A stretch of DNA of 64,000 bases from Clostridium sp. (GTDB lineage Bacteria > Bacillota > Clostridia > Clostridiales > Clostridiaceae): assembly GCF_022482905.1 (NCBI RefSeq), contig NZ_JAKVOI010000001.1, forward strand, positions 248,001 to 312,000. The letters are read 5' to 3'. Numbering within the stretch: position 1 is the stretch's first letter; every line of letters starts with the position of its first letter. Of the stretch, positions 17,789 through 26,973 are shown piece after piece. Below the pieces are notes generated by a model that saw only the letters and a list, made by a program, of their open reading frames with translations, was not told the origin of the DNA and did not search any database. Made by a program: the position numbers and the translations under genes.

Positions 17789-18622
17789 ATGAAAAACATC
17801 AAAAAGACACTGGCAATTATATTTTCTTCTGTATTTGTTTTGACAGCATTATCAGGATGCGGAAGCAGCAGTGCAGGAAATACCGGAAGTGATACGTCAA
17901 AAAGTGAAAAGAAGGAGATAACAATAGGTGCTACACCAAAGCCCCATGAGGAAATACTTGAGAAGGTAAAGCCTATACTCCAGAAAGAAGGATATGAGCT
18001 GAAAATAAAAGAGTTCACAGACTATGTAACGCCAAACAAGGCTCTGGCATCTGGAGAACTGGATGCAAACTTCTTTCAGCATATACCATATCTTGAAGAC
18101 TACAACAAAAAAAATGGTACGGATTTGGTTCCCGTTGCAAAAGTTCATATCGAACCGATGGGGATATATTCCAACAAGATAAAGAATTTAAAGGATCTAA
18201 AGGATGGGGCTGAAGTTGCAATACCGAATGATGCTACAAATGGTTCCAGGGCACTTAAACTGCTGGCAAAGGAAGGACTTGTAAAAGTAAAGGATGGAGA
18301 GCTTATTTCCAAGCTTGATATAATGGAAAATAAGAAGAACCTGAAGGTTCAGGAACTGGATGCTCCACAGCTTCCTAGAGTACTGGGAGATGTAGATGCC
18401 GCAGTTATAAATACAAATTATGCACTTGAGGCAAACTTAAATCCTACAAAGGATGCACTTGCCATAGAATCAAAGGAATCACCTTATGCAAATATAATTG
18501 CAGTAAAGAAGGAAGACAAGGATAAGCCTTATGTAAAGGCTCTTGTGAAGGCTGTAAATTCACCTGAAATCAAGAAATTCATAGAGGATAATTACAAGGG
18601 AAGCATAATTCCTGCATTTTAG
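17789..18622 (+). CDS. metQ: MetQ/NlpA family methionine-binding lipoprotein
   Basis: This solute-binding lipoprotein captures methionine for an ABC importer at the outer face of the membrane. The 277-residue precursor has a lysine-rich N-terminus, a hydrophobic signal and the lipobox LSGC with Cys 24. The mature part shows the NlpA pattern: TIGATPKPHEEIL, LASGELDANFFQHIPYL, VAKVHIEPMGIYSNKI, VAIPNDATNGSRAL and VNTNYA-like text near 205. The SAM riboswitch upstream confirms a methionine role. No metN or metI neighbour is found, so the ATPase and permease must be elsewhere if the protein is used for import. Confidence 0.94.
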   Translation: MKNIKKTLAIIFSSVFVLTALSGCGSSSAGNTGSDTSKSEKKEITIGATPKPHEEILEKVKPILQKEGYELKIKEFTDYVTPNKALASGELDANFFQHIPYLEDYNKKNGTDLVPVAKVHIEPMGIYSNKIKNLKDLKDGAEVAIPNDATNGSRALKLLAKEGLVKVKDGELISKLDIMENKKNLKVQELDAPQLPRVLGDVDAAVINTNYALEANLNPTKDALAIESKESPYANIIAVKKEDKDKPYVKALVKAVNSPEIKKFIEDNYKGSIIPAF

Positions 18623-18739
18623 TATGCAGACAAATTGAAATTTTCACAGTAGAGGTGATGTATTGTAAAAAAAGCAGTACATCATCTTTATTTATATGTG
18701 GATTTATGTAAAAATATATATAGAGGTGAATTCACGGTT

Positions 18740-20185
18740 ATGTTTTTTGATATGGAAATTGATGATAAAAGTCCTGTTTACATACAGATAAAGAATTATA
18801 TAAAGAATATGATACTTAGAGGGATGGTGGCTTCAGGCGAAAAACTCCCATCCACAAGGGAAATGTCCTCAAGGCTGAAGGTCAGCAGGAATACAGTTAT
18901 TTGCGCCTATGATTTTCTGAAGGATGAAGGACTAATATACATGAAAAAGGGCAGGGGAGCCTTTGTAGCCGATGTAAAAGTAAATTTTCAGGGCAGATGG
19001 AATGTGGACTGGGAAAAACGCATAAACAGCTATGCCAGAAAGTCGGAAGAACTGGATATAATCAAGAGCGAGATAAAATGGGAAAAGGGTATGATATCAT
19101 TTAAAAGCATAGCCCCCGATGACAGATTATTTGATGTGGACAATTTCAAAAAGTCATTTCTGAACTGCATATCAAGGGAAGGTGGAAGGATATTGAACTA
19201 CGGGTATGCACAGGGATACAGACCGCTTATTGAATATCTTTTGAAGTACATGGAGAATAAAGGCATAGACGTGTCCCAAAAAGACATACTGGTGACAAAT
19301 GGATTTACGGAGGGATTTGACATTGTACTGTCATGTCTTGCAGAGGAAGGTGACAGTATATTATGTGAAAATCCGACACACAATACAGCTATAAAGATTA
19401 TGAAATTGCATAAATTAAATATAACGGGCATAAAAATGAACAAGGATGGAGCAGACCTTGACAATCTGGAAAAAAATCTCGGGAGTGATAAATTCAAGAT
19501 GGCTTATTTAATACCTTCTTATCATAATCCTACGGGAATAGTCATGCCTCCGGATAAGAGGGCAAAGTTATATAATATTTTCAAAAAATATGATGTTCCC
19601 ATAATTGAGGATGGCTTCAATGAGGAATTGAGATATTTGAGTGACCATGTATCGCCGATTGCCGCACTGGGCGGAAGTGGAAATAGTGTAATTTATATAG
19701 GTAGTTTTTCGAAAATACTTTTTCCGGGATTGAGGATAGGATGGATACTTGCAGACAGGGAACTTGTAGGATATCTTGAAAGTGCAAAAAGAAGCAGGAA
19801 CATACACACCTCTTTTCTGGATCAGGCTGTATTCTACGATTATCTTAAAGAGGGAAATTTTGAAAAGTATATCAAAAAAGCACGAAAATTTTATAAGGAC
19901 AAATATGAATTGGCTATAAGACTTGCAAAAAAATATATTCCTTATGATAAAATATATGGAGAGGGAGGACTGCATATATTTTTGAAAATTGAAAATGTGG
20001 ACTCGCGGCAGCTCCTGGAAAGGTGCTGCAGACGTCAGGTAATATTTACTCCGGGAGATCTGTTCTATGTTGATGACGAAGGCAAGAATACATTCAGACT
20101 TGGATTTTCGAGAACTAGTGATGAGGATATAGAAAGAGGATTCAGGATAATAGGAGAAGAGGTCAAAAAAATAAAATCTATTTAG
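18740..20185 (+). CDS. MocR/PdxR-type regulator (GntR HTH plus aminotransferase domain)
   Basis: The protein has an N-terminal GntR-type winged helix (about residues 1-75), with SPVYIQIKNYIKNMI and GEKLPSTREMSSRLKVSRNT. A fold-type I aminotransferase domain follows, with the PLP lysine in YIGSFSKILFPGLRIG. MocR proteins use PLP to sense metabolites, often vitamin B6 or GABA, and rarely catalyse. The 481-residue length is normal. ATG 18740 is chosen; GAGGTG lies 11 bases upstream. The next gene starts 11 bases after the stop. No pdx or gab gene is nearby, so the target is unknown. Confidence 0.9.
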   Translation: MFFDMEIDDKSPVYIQIKNYIKNMILRGMVASGEKLPSTREMSSRLKVSRNTVICAYDFLKDEGLIYMKKGRGAFVADVKVNFQGRWNVDWEKRINSYARKSEELDIIKSEIKWEKGMISFKSIAPDDRLFDVDNFKKSFLNCISREGGRILNYGYAQGYRPLIEYLLKYMENKGIDVSQKDILVTNGFTEGFDIVLSCLAEEGDSILCENPTHNTAIKIMKLHKLNITGIKMNKDGADLDNLEKNLGSDKFKMAYLIPSYHNPTGIVMPPDKRAKLYNIFKKYDVPIIEDGFNEELRYLSDHVSPIAALGGSGNSVIYIGSFSKILFPGLRIGWILADRELVGYLESAKRSRNIHTSFLDQAVFYDYLKEGNFEKYIKKARKFYKDKYELAIRLAKKYIPYDKIYGEGGLHIFLKIENVDSRQLLERCCRRQVIFTPGDLFYVDDEGKNTFRLGFSRTSDEDIERGFRIIGEEVKKIKSI

Positions 20186-20196
20186 GAGGAATATTT

Positions 20197-20751
20197 GTGA
20201 GAATATTAGGCAAGAAGATGCTGTATAAGGGAAACTGGATATCCTTGAATGAGATAACCTACAGGGGGAAAAACGAGGAAAGATTCAAGTGGGAAAGTGT
20301 AGAGAGGACCAATTTTGTAAATACCGTAGTAATGGTGGCAAGGCTGGTTCCATCTGGCAGATATATACTTATAAAGCAGTACAGGCCGGTTATAGACAAT
20401 TATGTAATTGGATTCCCGGCAGGACTTATGGAAGATGAGGATATAGAAAAAAATGCCCTTAGAGAATTGAAGGAAGAAACCGGCTATACGGGAGAAGTAA
20501 AATCAATAAGTCCAATGCTGTACTCAAATGCAGCCCTCCTTTCGGATACGGTAAGGCTGGTAAATGTGGATATAGATGAAAAGCTGCCTGAAAATATAAA
20601 ACCAAAACAGGAACTGGAGGAAACTGAAGATATAGAAGTAATACTGGTTGAAAAAGACAGGATATCGGATTTTGTACTGGAGCAGCAGAAAAAAGGATTG
20701 GCAATTGGACTGGGATGCTGGTATGTATTCTGCGGACTTAAAAGAGACTAG
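20197..20751 (+). CDS. Nudix hydrolase, ADP-ribose pyrophosphatase-like
   Basis: A 184-residue Nudix hydrolase. The Nudix box is complete: GLMEDEDIEKNALRELKEET (about residues 72-91), with the catalytic REL-EE core. The surrounding sequence (VVMVARLVPSGRYILIKQYR, IGFPAG) follows ADP-ribose pyrophosphatases of the NudF type. Such enzymes remove ADP-ribose released by NAD turnover. GTG 20197 follows AGGAGGAA. It is probably cotranscribed with the MocR gene upstream and with the small membrane protein and ECF genes downstream. Confidence 0.9.
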   Translation: MRILGKKMLYKGNWISLNEITYRGKNEERFKWESVERTNFVNTVVMVARLVPSGRYILIKQYRPVIDNYVIGFPAGLMEDEDIEKNALRELKEETGYTGEVKSISPMLYSNAALLSDTVRLVNVDIDEKLPENIKPKQELEETEDIEVILVEKDRISDFVLEQQKKGLAIGLGCWYVFCGLKRD

Positions 20752-20755
20752 ACAG

Positions 20756-20866
20756 ATGGACAGGTCAATGATAAAGGGTTTAATTATAATGTGCAGTATA
20801 ATAAGTGCCTGTGGAATCATAGTGGTAATAATTGTATTGGTTACATTGTTCTCAGACAAAAAGTAA
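20756..20866 (+). CDS. Small single-span membrane protein (putative)
   Basis: A 36-residue ORF that begins 4 bases after the Nudix stop and ends 31 bases before cbiQ. It reads as one strongly hydrophobic helix (about residues 7-31: GLIIMCSIISACGIIVVIIV) with a charged SDKK tail. The ribosome site is weak, and an internal ATG at 20768 is an alternative start. Its place just before an ECF permease pair suggests an accessory membrane subunit. It is far shorter than CbiN (about 100 residues), so I do not call it CbiN. Confidence 0.45.
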   Translation: MDRSMIKGLIIMCSIISACGIIVVIIVLVTLFSDKK

Positions 20867-20897
20867 ATAATAAAATTCTGGATGGAAGGTGTTGCAT

Positions 20898-21689
20898 TTG
20901 AAAGACTGGCTTGTTAAGAAGGACAACTATGCGGCCGAAAATGACTCTGACGGATTTATAGATAAAAGTATATTTTCCATTTTAAAGGTGCTTTCGCTGA
21001 TAAAGAGAAGAGATAAGTTGAAAACCGGATTTATGTACAGGATAAATCCGGCAGCAAAACTTGTGCTTATGTTTTTAAATATAATATTTCTGTCGCTTTC
21101 ACGAAACCCACTATATATTGCGGCAGTAGACATATATTTTCTGCTGCTGCTGAGTTTTCTGGATGCAGAGGAAATAAAAAGTATATTTGCTTTGAGTCTT
21201 ATAATGCCTCTGTTTACTTTCATAATGCTTATACCCTCGATGTTGATGGGAAATATGCTAAACAGCATTATGCTCATATTCAAGATATTTGGGACAATAA
21301 TGATTGTAAACATTTTTTCCCGCACTACAAAATGGAGTCATGTCACAAGGTCACTTAAGGTATTTTTTATACCGGACATATTTATTCTTGTATTTGATAT
21401 AACCTTGAAATACATCTACATACTGGGCCAATTTGCACTGGACATGTTCTATTCTCTCAAGCTCAAATCAATAGGGAAAAACAACAGCAAGTATTCAGTT
21501 GTAAGTGGAATAATGGGAGGACTGTTTTTAAAGTCAAATGAGATGGGGGCTGAAATGTATTCTGCCATGGAATGCAGGGGCTTTACAGGAGAATACATTT
21601 GCTTTTCAAAATTCAAATTTACCTTTTCAGACTTTCTTTACTGTGCGGGAAGTATGTTGATTATGATATTGTATTTTTACATGAGATAA
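20898..21689 (+). CDS. cbiQ: Energy-coupling factor transmembrane protein (CbiQ/EcfT)
   Basis: This is the transmembrane coupling subunit of an ECF-type importer, about 264 residues with five or six hydrophobic segments. Family features are INPAAKLVLMFLNII near the start and the C-terminal coupling motif region EMYSAMECRGF, equivalent to the Ala-Arg-Gly motif that contacts the ATPase. TTG 20898 is preferred because GGAAGGTG (20884-20891) is correctly spaced; GTG 20889 overlaps that site. It is followed at 14 bases by the ATPase gene. The cobalamin locus downstream makes cobalt the best substrate guess, but no CbiM is present. Confidence 0.85.
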   Translation: MKDWLVKKDNYAAENDSDGFIDKSIFSILKVLSLIKRRDKLKTGFMYRINPAAKLVLMFLNIIFLSLSRNPLYIAAVDIYFLLLLSFLDAEEIKSIFALSLIMPLFTFIMLIPSMLMGNMLNSIMLIFKIFGTIMIVNIFSRTTKWSHVTRSLKVFFIPDIFILVFDITLKYIYILGQFALDMFYSLKLKSIGKNNSKYSVVSGIMGGLFLKSNEMGAEMYSAMECRGFTGEYICFSKFKFTFSDFLYCAGSMLIMILYFYMR

Positions 21690-21703
21690 AGGAGCAGCTT
21701 ATT

Positions 21704-22429
21704 ATGATAGAAATTAAAAATGTATGTTTTAGGTATGGAGACAGGGAAGTAATCAAAGATGCAAACATAAATATCCAGGAAGGCGAATCTGTGGCCCTCA
21801 TAGGAGCCAATGGGAGTGGAAAGTCCACATTTTTGAAGCTGTTGAATGGCATAATATTTCCAGACAGCGGCAGCTACTATTTTGACAATGTAAACATATC
21901 CAAAAAGCAGATGGAAAACGGCAGGTATTCCAGAACGTTTCACAAAAAAATAGGATTCGTGTTCCAGAATTCAGATGCCCAGCTCTTCTGTCCTACAGTC
22001 TACGAAGAAGTTGCCTTCGGGCCGAGGCAGATGGGCATGGATGAAGTGAAAGTCAAGGAAAGGGTTGAAGACTGTCTTGAGCTCATGAACATAGCCGGAC
22101 TTAAACACAGACAGCCCTACAATTTAAGCGGTGGGGAAAAGAAGAGGGCTGCAATAGCTTCCGTTCTTGCACTCAATCCTGATGTACTGACCCTTGATGA
22201 ACCGATGAACGGTATAGATCCCAAAGGAAAGAGATTCTTGAGAGAACTTTTTATGGAACTGAACCAGGCGGGAAAAACTATAATATGTTCCACACATGAT
22301 TTTGAATACATAGATGGAGTTTTCAAAAGGGCCGTTGTATTTTCCGAGGACCACAAGATAGTAAGAGATGATACATATGAAAGTGTGATAAATGACGACA
22401 GGTTTCTTATGGAAAATAATATAAAGTAA
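21704..22429 (+). CDS. cbiO: Energy-coupling factor ATPase (CbiO/EcfA)
   Basis: The ABC ATPase partner of the preceding permease, 241 residues. Walker A is GANGSGKST (about residues 36-44), the Q loop FQNSDAQLFCPTVYEEVAFG is typical of CbiO/EcfA, the ABC signature is LSGGEKKR, Walker B is VLTLDEP and the switch His follows in STHDFE. ATG 21704 follows AAAGGAGC. It ends the unit that begins at the Nudix or MocR gene; the cobalamin riboswitch promoter starts 14 bases later. A single ATPase gene is expected for a dedicated group I system such as CbiMNQO. Confidence 0.92.
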   Translation: MIEIKNVCFRYGDREVIKDANINIQEGESVALIGANGSGKSTFLKLLNGIIFPDSGSYYFDNVNISKKQMENGRYSRTFHKKIGFVFQNSDAQLFCPTVYEEVAFGPRQMGMDEVKVKERVEDCLELMNIAGLKHRQPYNLSGGEKKRAAIASVLALNPDVLTLDEPMNGIDPKGKRFLRELFMELNQAGKTIICSTHDFEYIDGVFKRAVVFSEDHKIVRDDTYESVINDDRFLMENNIK

Positions 22430-22443
22430 AAATTTTGGATATG

Positions 22444-22472
22444 TTGACATGATACAGATGTTGTAATATACT
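22444..22472 (+). promoter_or_regulatory. Promoter of the cobalamin operon
   Basis: TTGACA (22444-22449), 17 bases, TATACT (22467-22472). It lies about 30 bases ahead of the riboswitch aptamer. Confidence 0.8.
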
Positions 22473-22497
22473 CGTCTTATAAAAAAGAATATGAATG

Positions 22498-22652
22498 ATT
22501 TCAGGTGCCTTGTTCAAGGTGAAAAGGGAATGCGGTTGGATTCCGCAGCAGCCCCCGCTACTGTAATTGATGACAAGTCCTTATTATGCCACTTTTAATT
22601 GAGGAAGGCTGAGGATGTGTATGATTCATAAGTCAGGAGACCTGCCTGATAT
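22498..22652 (+). promoter_or_regulatory. Adenosylcobalamin riboswitch
   Basis: The cobalamin aptamer is recognisable from AGGTGCC (about 22504), GGGAATGCGGTTGGATTCCG, the B12 box-like GCAGCAGCCCCCGCTACTGT near 22544-22563, GATGACAAGTCC, GCCACT and the closing AAGTCAGGAGACCTGCCT (22630-22647). It should repress the cbi operon when adenosylcobalamin is plentiful. Confidence 0.93.
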
Positions 22653-22660
22653 TTATTTCA

Positions 22661-22768
22661 AGCAAACTTTCGGAGGGAGAGTTCTTTATAATATTGTGCG
22701 GATGTATCTCATCTTTATAATAGGAGCAGAAACTGATTTTAAAGTTTGCTGTTCTTATTTTGTTTTTA
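22661..22768 (+). terminator. Possible expression platform of the cobalamin riboswitch
   Basis: AGCAAACTTT (22661-22670) is perfectly complementary to AAAGTTTGCT (22741-22750), which is followed by the U-rich GTTCTTATTTTGTTTTT and then the cbiP ribosome site. The 70-base loop is long for a simple terminator. It may therefore be a multi-branched off-state structure or a translation control element. Confidence 0.4.
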
Positions 22769-22779
22769 GGAGGATTGTT

Positions 22780-24225
22780 ATGGCCAAGATCATGATTCAG
22801 GGAACGGGATCATCGGTAGGAAAGAGTATAATTGTTACGGCTCTCTGCAGAATATTCAAGCAGGACGGCTTTAGTGTATGCCCGTTCAAATCGCAGAATA
22901 TGTCACTGAATTCCTATATAACTCTTGACGGGAGGGAAATGGGAAGGGCACAGGTACTGCAGGCCTATGCATGTGGACTGGAACCGGAAGCGTATATGAA
23001 TCCCATACTTTTGAAGCCCACTTCAGACAAAAAGAGCCAGATAGTTGTGAATGGGGAGGTATACTGCAACGCAACAGCGGTAGAGTATCAGGACATGAAA
23101 TTGAATTTCAGGGATATGCTTGAATCTCAATTTTCAGATATTGAGAAGAAGTTTGACATAATTGTCATGGAAGGAGCGGGAAGCCCTGCAGAGATAAATC
23201 TGAGGGAACGGGATATTGTAAATATGGGAATGGCTGAAATCGCAGATGCATCTGTAATTCTCACAGGTGACATAGACAGAGGTGGAGTATTTGCATCCCT
23301 TGCAGGTACCATGCTGCTTTTAAAAGAAAATGAAAGGTCCAGAGTAAAGGCTACTGTAATAAACAAGTTCAGGGGTGATGTAGACATACTAAGACCCGGA
23401 ATTGACATGCTTCAGGATATAATAAAAATACCATGTGTGGGAGTAGTCCCATACTTCAATTTGAATCTGGAGGATGAGGACAGTGCCATTTCCTTCAATA
23501 AATATAATACGGCAGCAATAGATATAGCAGTTGTGAAACTTCCGCATATATCCAATTTTACTGATATGGATGCCTTCAAGAATGAAGATGACGTATCTGT
23601 AAGATTTATTTCATCACCAGGTGAATTCGGAAATCCGGATATACTTATTGTGCCGGGAAGTAAAAATACAATAGACGACTTGATAAAATTGAGAGAATCA
23701 GGTCTTGAGCATTCCATAAAGGATTACAGCAAAAGAGGAATTGTAATTGGAATCTGCGGAGGATACCAGATGCTGGGAAATTCAGTAAAAGACCCATATG
23801 GTGTTGAAAGCAGTGCAGGAGAAACAAGAGGGATGGAACTCCTGGATATAGATACTATACTCGAGGGAAAAAAGGTAACCACCAGGGTTGATGCCAGAAG
23901 AGGAGATATTCATGTATATGGATATGAAATACACATGGGAGTCTGCAAATATGGAGACAATACAAGGCCGTTGTTCAGGATGGAAAATAAAAATGACGGA
24001 GCTGTAAGTCAAACAGGAAACGTAATGGGTACATATATTCATGGAGTATTTGATTCGGCGGATTTCAGGCAGTACATACTGAATAGGATACGGGAAAAGA
24101 AGGGGATCTCTCCAAAAAAATCATTGGATTACAGAGATTATAGAAACAGCCAGCTTGACAGACTTGCGGACATAGTCAGAAAAAACATGGATATAAAAGC
24201 CGTATATGATATTATGGGAATTTGA
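22780..24225 (+). CDS. cbiP: Cobyric acid synthase (adenosylcobyrate amidase)
   Basis: CbiP amidates four side chains of adenosylcobyrinate a,c-diamide using glutamine and ATP. The 481-residue protein has the N-terminal dethiobiotin synthetase-like P-loop GTGSSVGKS (about residues 7-15) and SQNMSLNSY. The C-terminal class I glutaminase domain has [11 protein letters not shown], the nucleophilic Cys near 326, and GTYIHGVFD for the catalytic His. ATG 22780 follows TAGGAGGAT; an in-frame ATG at 22615 lies inside the riboswitch and is rejected. It is the first gene of the 18-kb operon. Confidence 0.96.
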   Translation: MAKIMIQGTGSSVGKSIIVTALCRIFKQDGFSVCPFKSQNMSLNSYITLDGREMGRAQVLQAYACGLEPEAYMNPILLKPTSDKKSQIVVNGEVYCNATAVEYQDMKLNFRDMLESQFSDIEKKFDIIVMEGAGSPAEINLRERDIVNMGMAEIADASVILTGDIDRGGVFASLAGTMLLLKENERSRVKATVINKFRGDVDILRPGIDMLQDIIKIPCVGVVPYFNLNLEDEDSAISFNKYNTAAIDIAVVKLPHISNFTDMDAFKNEDDVSVRFISSPGEFGNPDILIVPGSKNTIDDLIKLRESGLEHSIKDYSKRGIVIGICGGYQMLGNSVKDPYGVESSAGETRGMELLDIDTILEGKKVTTRVDARRGDIHVYGYEIHMGVCKYGDNTRPLFRMENKNDGAVSQTGNVMGTYIHGVFDSADFRQYILNRIREKKGISPKKSLDYRDYRNSQLDRLADIVRKNMDIKAVYDIMGI

Positions 24226-24243
24226 CAGTTGGAGGAGTATTTT

Positions 24244-25224
24244 ATGGAGTTGTCTTTGATACAGTTCAATTTTATAGATGTTGTTATTGCTGTAATCCTG
24301 GATTGGATAATAGGTGATCCACTGTGGTTTCCCCATCCTGTAGTATTTATGGGAAAGCTCATAGGCTTTCTTGAGAACAGGGCAAGAGCAAAGTGCATTA
24401 CAAACAGAGGTATGAAATATTTTGGCGGGTTTATAGTGCTTGTTCTAGTATCGTCAAGTTTTCTCTTACCTTTTGTAATTCTCTTTATTTTTAGGAACAA
24501 TGTTATTCTCTTCAATCTCATAAATATACTTTTCCTGTGTACCTGCCTTTCTGCAAGATGTCTTGATAAAGAGGCAAGCAAGGTGTATACTTCCCTTAAA
24601 TATTCAGGTATAGAAGATGCGCGAAAAAAATTGTCCGGCATAGTCGGAAGGGATACAAAAAATCTGGATGAAGGACAGGTGACGAGGGCGGCTGTTGAAA
24701 CCGTAGCTGAAAATACATCGGATGGAGTAGTTGCACCGCTTTTTTACGGCATTATTTTTGGTTCGCCCCTTTCCATGGCGTATAAAGCTGTGAACACAAT
24801 GGATTCCATGCTGGGCTATATGAATGAAAATTATAGATACATAGGATTTTTCCCTGCAAAGGTGGATGACTTTTTTAATTTGATACCTGCAAGACTTACA
24901 GGCTTTTTAATGTGCATCATGTCCCCGCTTGTTGGAGGGAACATTTTGGATACCTTTAAAATAATGCTGCGTGACAGGAAAAACCACAAAAGCCCGAATT
25001 GTGCATATCCTGAAGCTGCAGCTGCCGGAGTCATGGGAGTACAGCTGGGAGGTACAAATGTATATTTTGGAGAAGTATTTTACAAGCCCCGTATTGGGGA
25101 TAAGAGGAGAGAGCTCAATGCCGATCACATAAAGGGTGTCATAAGGCTCATGTATTTTTCCGAAATGGGTGCTGTCCTGATTGCTGCTGCAATCTATACA
25201 ATTTTGATGGGATGTGTTGGGTAA
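24244..25224 (+). CDS. cbiB: Adenosylcobinamide-phosphate synthase
   Basis: CbiB joins adenosylcobyric acid to (R)-1-amino-2-propanol O-phosphate, attaching the aminopropanol arm; it is an integral membrane enzyme. The 326-residue protein has several hydrophobic helices. It carries the family motifs DWIIGDPLWFPHPVVFMGKL, VGRDTKNL, VAENTSDGVVAPLFY and KAVNTMDSMLGYMNENY. ATG 24244 follows TTGGAGGAG. Its stop TAA overlaps the cobD start in TAATG, so the two steps of arm making and attachment are translationally coupled. Confidence 0.96.
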   Translation: MELSLIQFNFIDVVIAVILDWIIGDPLWFPHPVVFMGKLIGFLENRARAKCITNRGMKYFGGFIVLVLVSSSFLLPFVILFIFRNNVILFNLINILFLCTCLSARCLDKEASKVYTSLKYSGIEDARKKLSGIVGRDTKNLDEGQVTRAAVETVAENTSDGVVAPLFYGIIFGSPLSMAYKAVNTMDSMLGYMNENYRYIGFFPAKVDDFFNLIPARLTGFLMCIMSPLVGGNILDTFKIMLRDRKNHKSPNCAYPEAAAAGVMGVQLGGTNVYFGEVFYKPRIGDKRRELNADHIKGVIRLMYFSEMGAVLIAAAIYTILMGCVG

Positions 25225-26330
25225 TGGATTTGGAACATGGTGGGGATATATACACGGAGGGGATTTTCAAAGGAAGGAAATTACTTGATTTCAGCTCCAA
25301 TATAAATCCTTTGGGTGTACCTGCGAGCTTCAAAGAAAATATAGAGGAAGCTGTGAAACTTGCAGATGTATATCCAGATATAAAGTATAGAAAATTGAAG
25401 GAAAATATAAAAGATTATCTTGAAAGCTATGATTCCTGTTTCAGCAAGTGCGGGTGTGGAACTGTCGGGGAAAATTTACGGGACAGAATAAGTATAGTTC
25501 CTGGAAACGGGGCTTCGGAAATACTGGATCTTGCCCTTGGTCATTTTAAAAGTGTTTGTATAGTAGTACCTTCTTTTATAGAATACGAAAAGAGTGCATT
25601 GAAATGGAATTGTAATATAGTTTATTCAAGACTGAAGCCGGATATGAATTTTGACTATGAGGACATTAAAAAGAAGATTAGAAATGTTGATTCTCTCATA
25701 ATAGGAAATCCAAACAATCCTAATGGGCAGATCATAGACAAGAAAAGATTTTACAGTATAGTGGAGTATTGTGAAAAAAATGGAAAGACTATAATTATAG
25801 ATGAGGCTTTTATTGAGTTTGCAGGTGATTCACGGTACAGCTTTTTAAATGAAACTGGAAAATACAGATGTATTCTCATAGTCAGGGCGCTTACAAAGTT
25901 TTTTGCACTTCCTGGTGTAAGGTTTGGTTACGGTATTTCCTCAGACAGTAATTTGGTGATTGATATTGAAAAAGGCCAGAATCCATGGAATATAAACTGT
26001 TTTGCGGAAATTGCAGCAAAGTATGTACTTAGAGACAGTGAGTATATTGGCAGATCACTTGAATGGATAGCTTCGGAAAGAAAATTCATGAAAGAGAATC
26101 TTGAGAGGGCAGGTATAATTGAAAAAGTATATGATACATTTTCAAATTTTGTACTGTGCAGATTATCCAGTGGTGTAAATTCAGCTTGTGTATATGAGAT
26201 GTGTCTAAAAGAAGGTGCTGTCATAAGGAAATGCGAAAATTACAGGGGACTGGGTGAAAACTACATAAGACTTGCCATAAAAGACAGGCATAAAAATGAA
26301 AAGATGCTTCACATAATAGAGAATTTATAA
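25224..26330 (+). CDS. cobD: L-threonine-O-3-phosphate decarboxylase
   Basis: CobD is a PLP enzyme that decarboxylates L-threonine phosphate to aminopropanol phosphate for CbiB. The 368-residue protein is fold-type I, resembling histidinol-phosphate aminotransferase. Motifs are DFSSNINPLGVP at the N-terminus, NGASEILDLAL, GNPNNPNGQII, IIDEAFIEF and the PLP lysine segment RALTKFFALPGVRFGYG. The ATG overlaps the cbiB stop. With PduX encoded later in the same operon, the whole threonine-to-aminopropanol-phosphate branch is present. Confusion with HisC is unlikely given context and the N-terminal motif. Confidence 0.94.
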   Translation: MDLEHGGDIYTEGIFKGRKLLDFSSNINPLGVPASFKENIEEAVKLADVYPDIKYRKLKENIKDYLESYDSCFSKCGCGTVGENLRDRISIVPGNGASEILDLALGHFKSVCIVVPSFIEYEKSALKWNCNIVYSRLKPDMNFDYEDIKKKIRNVDSLIIGNPNNPNGQIIDKKRFYSIVEYCEKNGKTIIIDEAFIEFAGDSRYSFLNETGKYRCILIVRALTKFFALPGVRFGYGISSDSNLVIDIEKGQNPWNINCFAEIAAKYVLRDSEYIGRSLEWIASERKFMKENLERAGIIEKVYDTFSNFVLCRLSSGVNSACVYEMCLKEGAVIRKCENYRGLGENYIRLAIKDRHKNEKMLHIIENL

Positions 26331-26349
26331 ATGAGGGAGTGCAGTTGAG

Positions 26350-26958
26350 TTGATTGAAAAACAGTTCGTTACGCTTCTGTCCGAAAAAATTAATGTGCTT
26401 ATAGTAGGTGGAGGAAGGGCTGCAGCTATAAAGCTGAAAACTTTTATACGAGGTAAATGCAATGTTATGGTTGTAGCACCGGCTTTTTCAGATTATTTCA
26501 AGAAGTTCGGCAGCAGTTTGAAACTGAATATAATATGTGGAGAATATGATAAGAAATATATATACGATAGACATATTGTAGTAATTGCTACAGATGATTC
26601 TAAATTGAATTCAGCTATAAGACGGGATTGTGAAGATTTATTCAAATTGTATATAGATGTCTCAAATCCGCCTATGGGGAATTGCATTATGCCCTGCCAG
26701 AGAAATACCCAAAATATATACTTTGGAGTAAATACTGAAGGTATATCCCCTCTCACATCTGTTTTTATAGCTGATATCATGAAAAAGAATATTTCCAGGT
26801 ATGATGATTTTGTAGATTTTGCATCAGGCGTTAGAAACAGCCTTCCCGATGGTGTTGAGAGAAGGAAGATAATGAGCTTCATATGCTCGGAGGATTTCTA
26901 TTTTTTCTACAGAAAGAACAAAGCACGCATTATAATAGACATGTTTTACAAAAATTAA
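26350..26958 (+). CDS. Precorrin-2 dehydrogenase (SirC/CysG N-domain type)
   Basis: This 202-residue protein has a Rossmann NAD-binding fold (NVLIVGGGRAAAIKLKTFI, about residues 14-32). The PPMGNCIMPCQR segment and ISPLTSVFIADIMK place it with Met8/CysG-N/SirC proteins, which oxidise precorrin-2 to sirohydrochlorin, the substrate of the cobalt chelatase CbiK. It lacks the C-terminal methyltransferase of full CysG; that activity is supplied by the separate cobA-hemD protein. The usual dehydrogenase aspartate was not checked against a structure. TTG 26350 follows GAGGGAGT. It is in the operon, 20 bases after cobD. Confidence 0.85.
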   Translation: MIEKQFVTLLSEKINVLIVGGGRAAAIKLKTFIRGKCNVMVVAPAFSDYFKKFGSSLKLNIICGEYDKKYIYDRHIVVIATDDSKLNSAIRRDCEDLFKLYIDVSNPPMGNCIMPCQRNTQNIYFGVNTEGISPLTSVFIADIMKKNISRYDDFVDFASGVRNSLPDGVERRKIMSFICSEDFYFFYRKNKARIIIDMFYKN

Positions 26959-26973
26959 CGGAGTGATGATATT

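Noticed and set aside
22615-22779. N-terminal extension of cbiP from ATG 22615
   Set aside because: It runs through the 3' end of the cobalamin aptamer; the ATG at 22780 has an excellent ribosome site and matches the family start.
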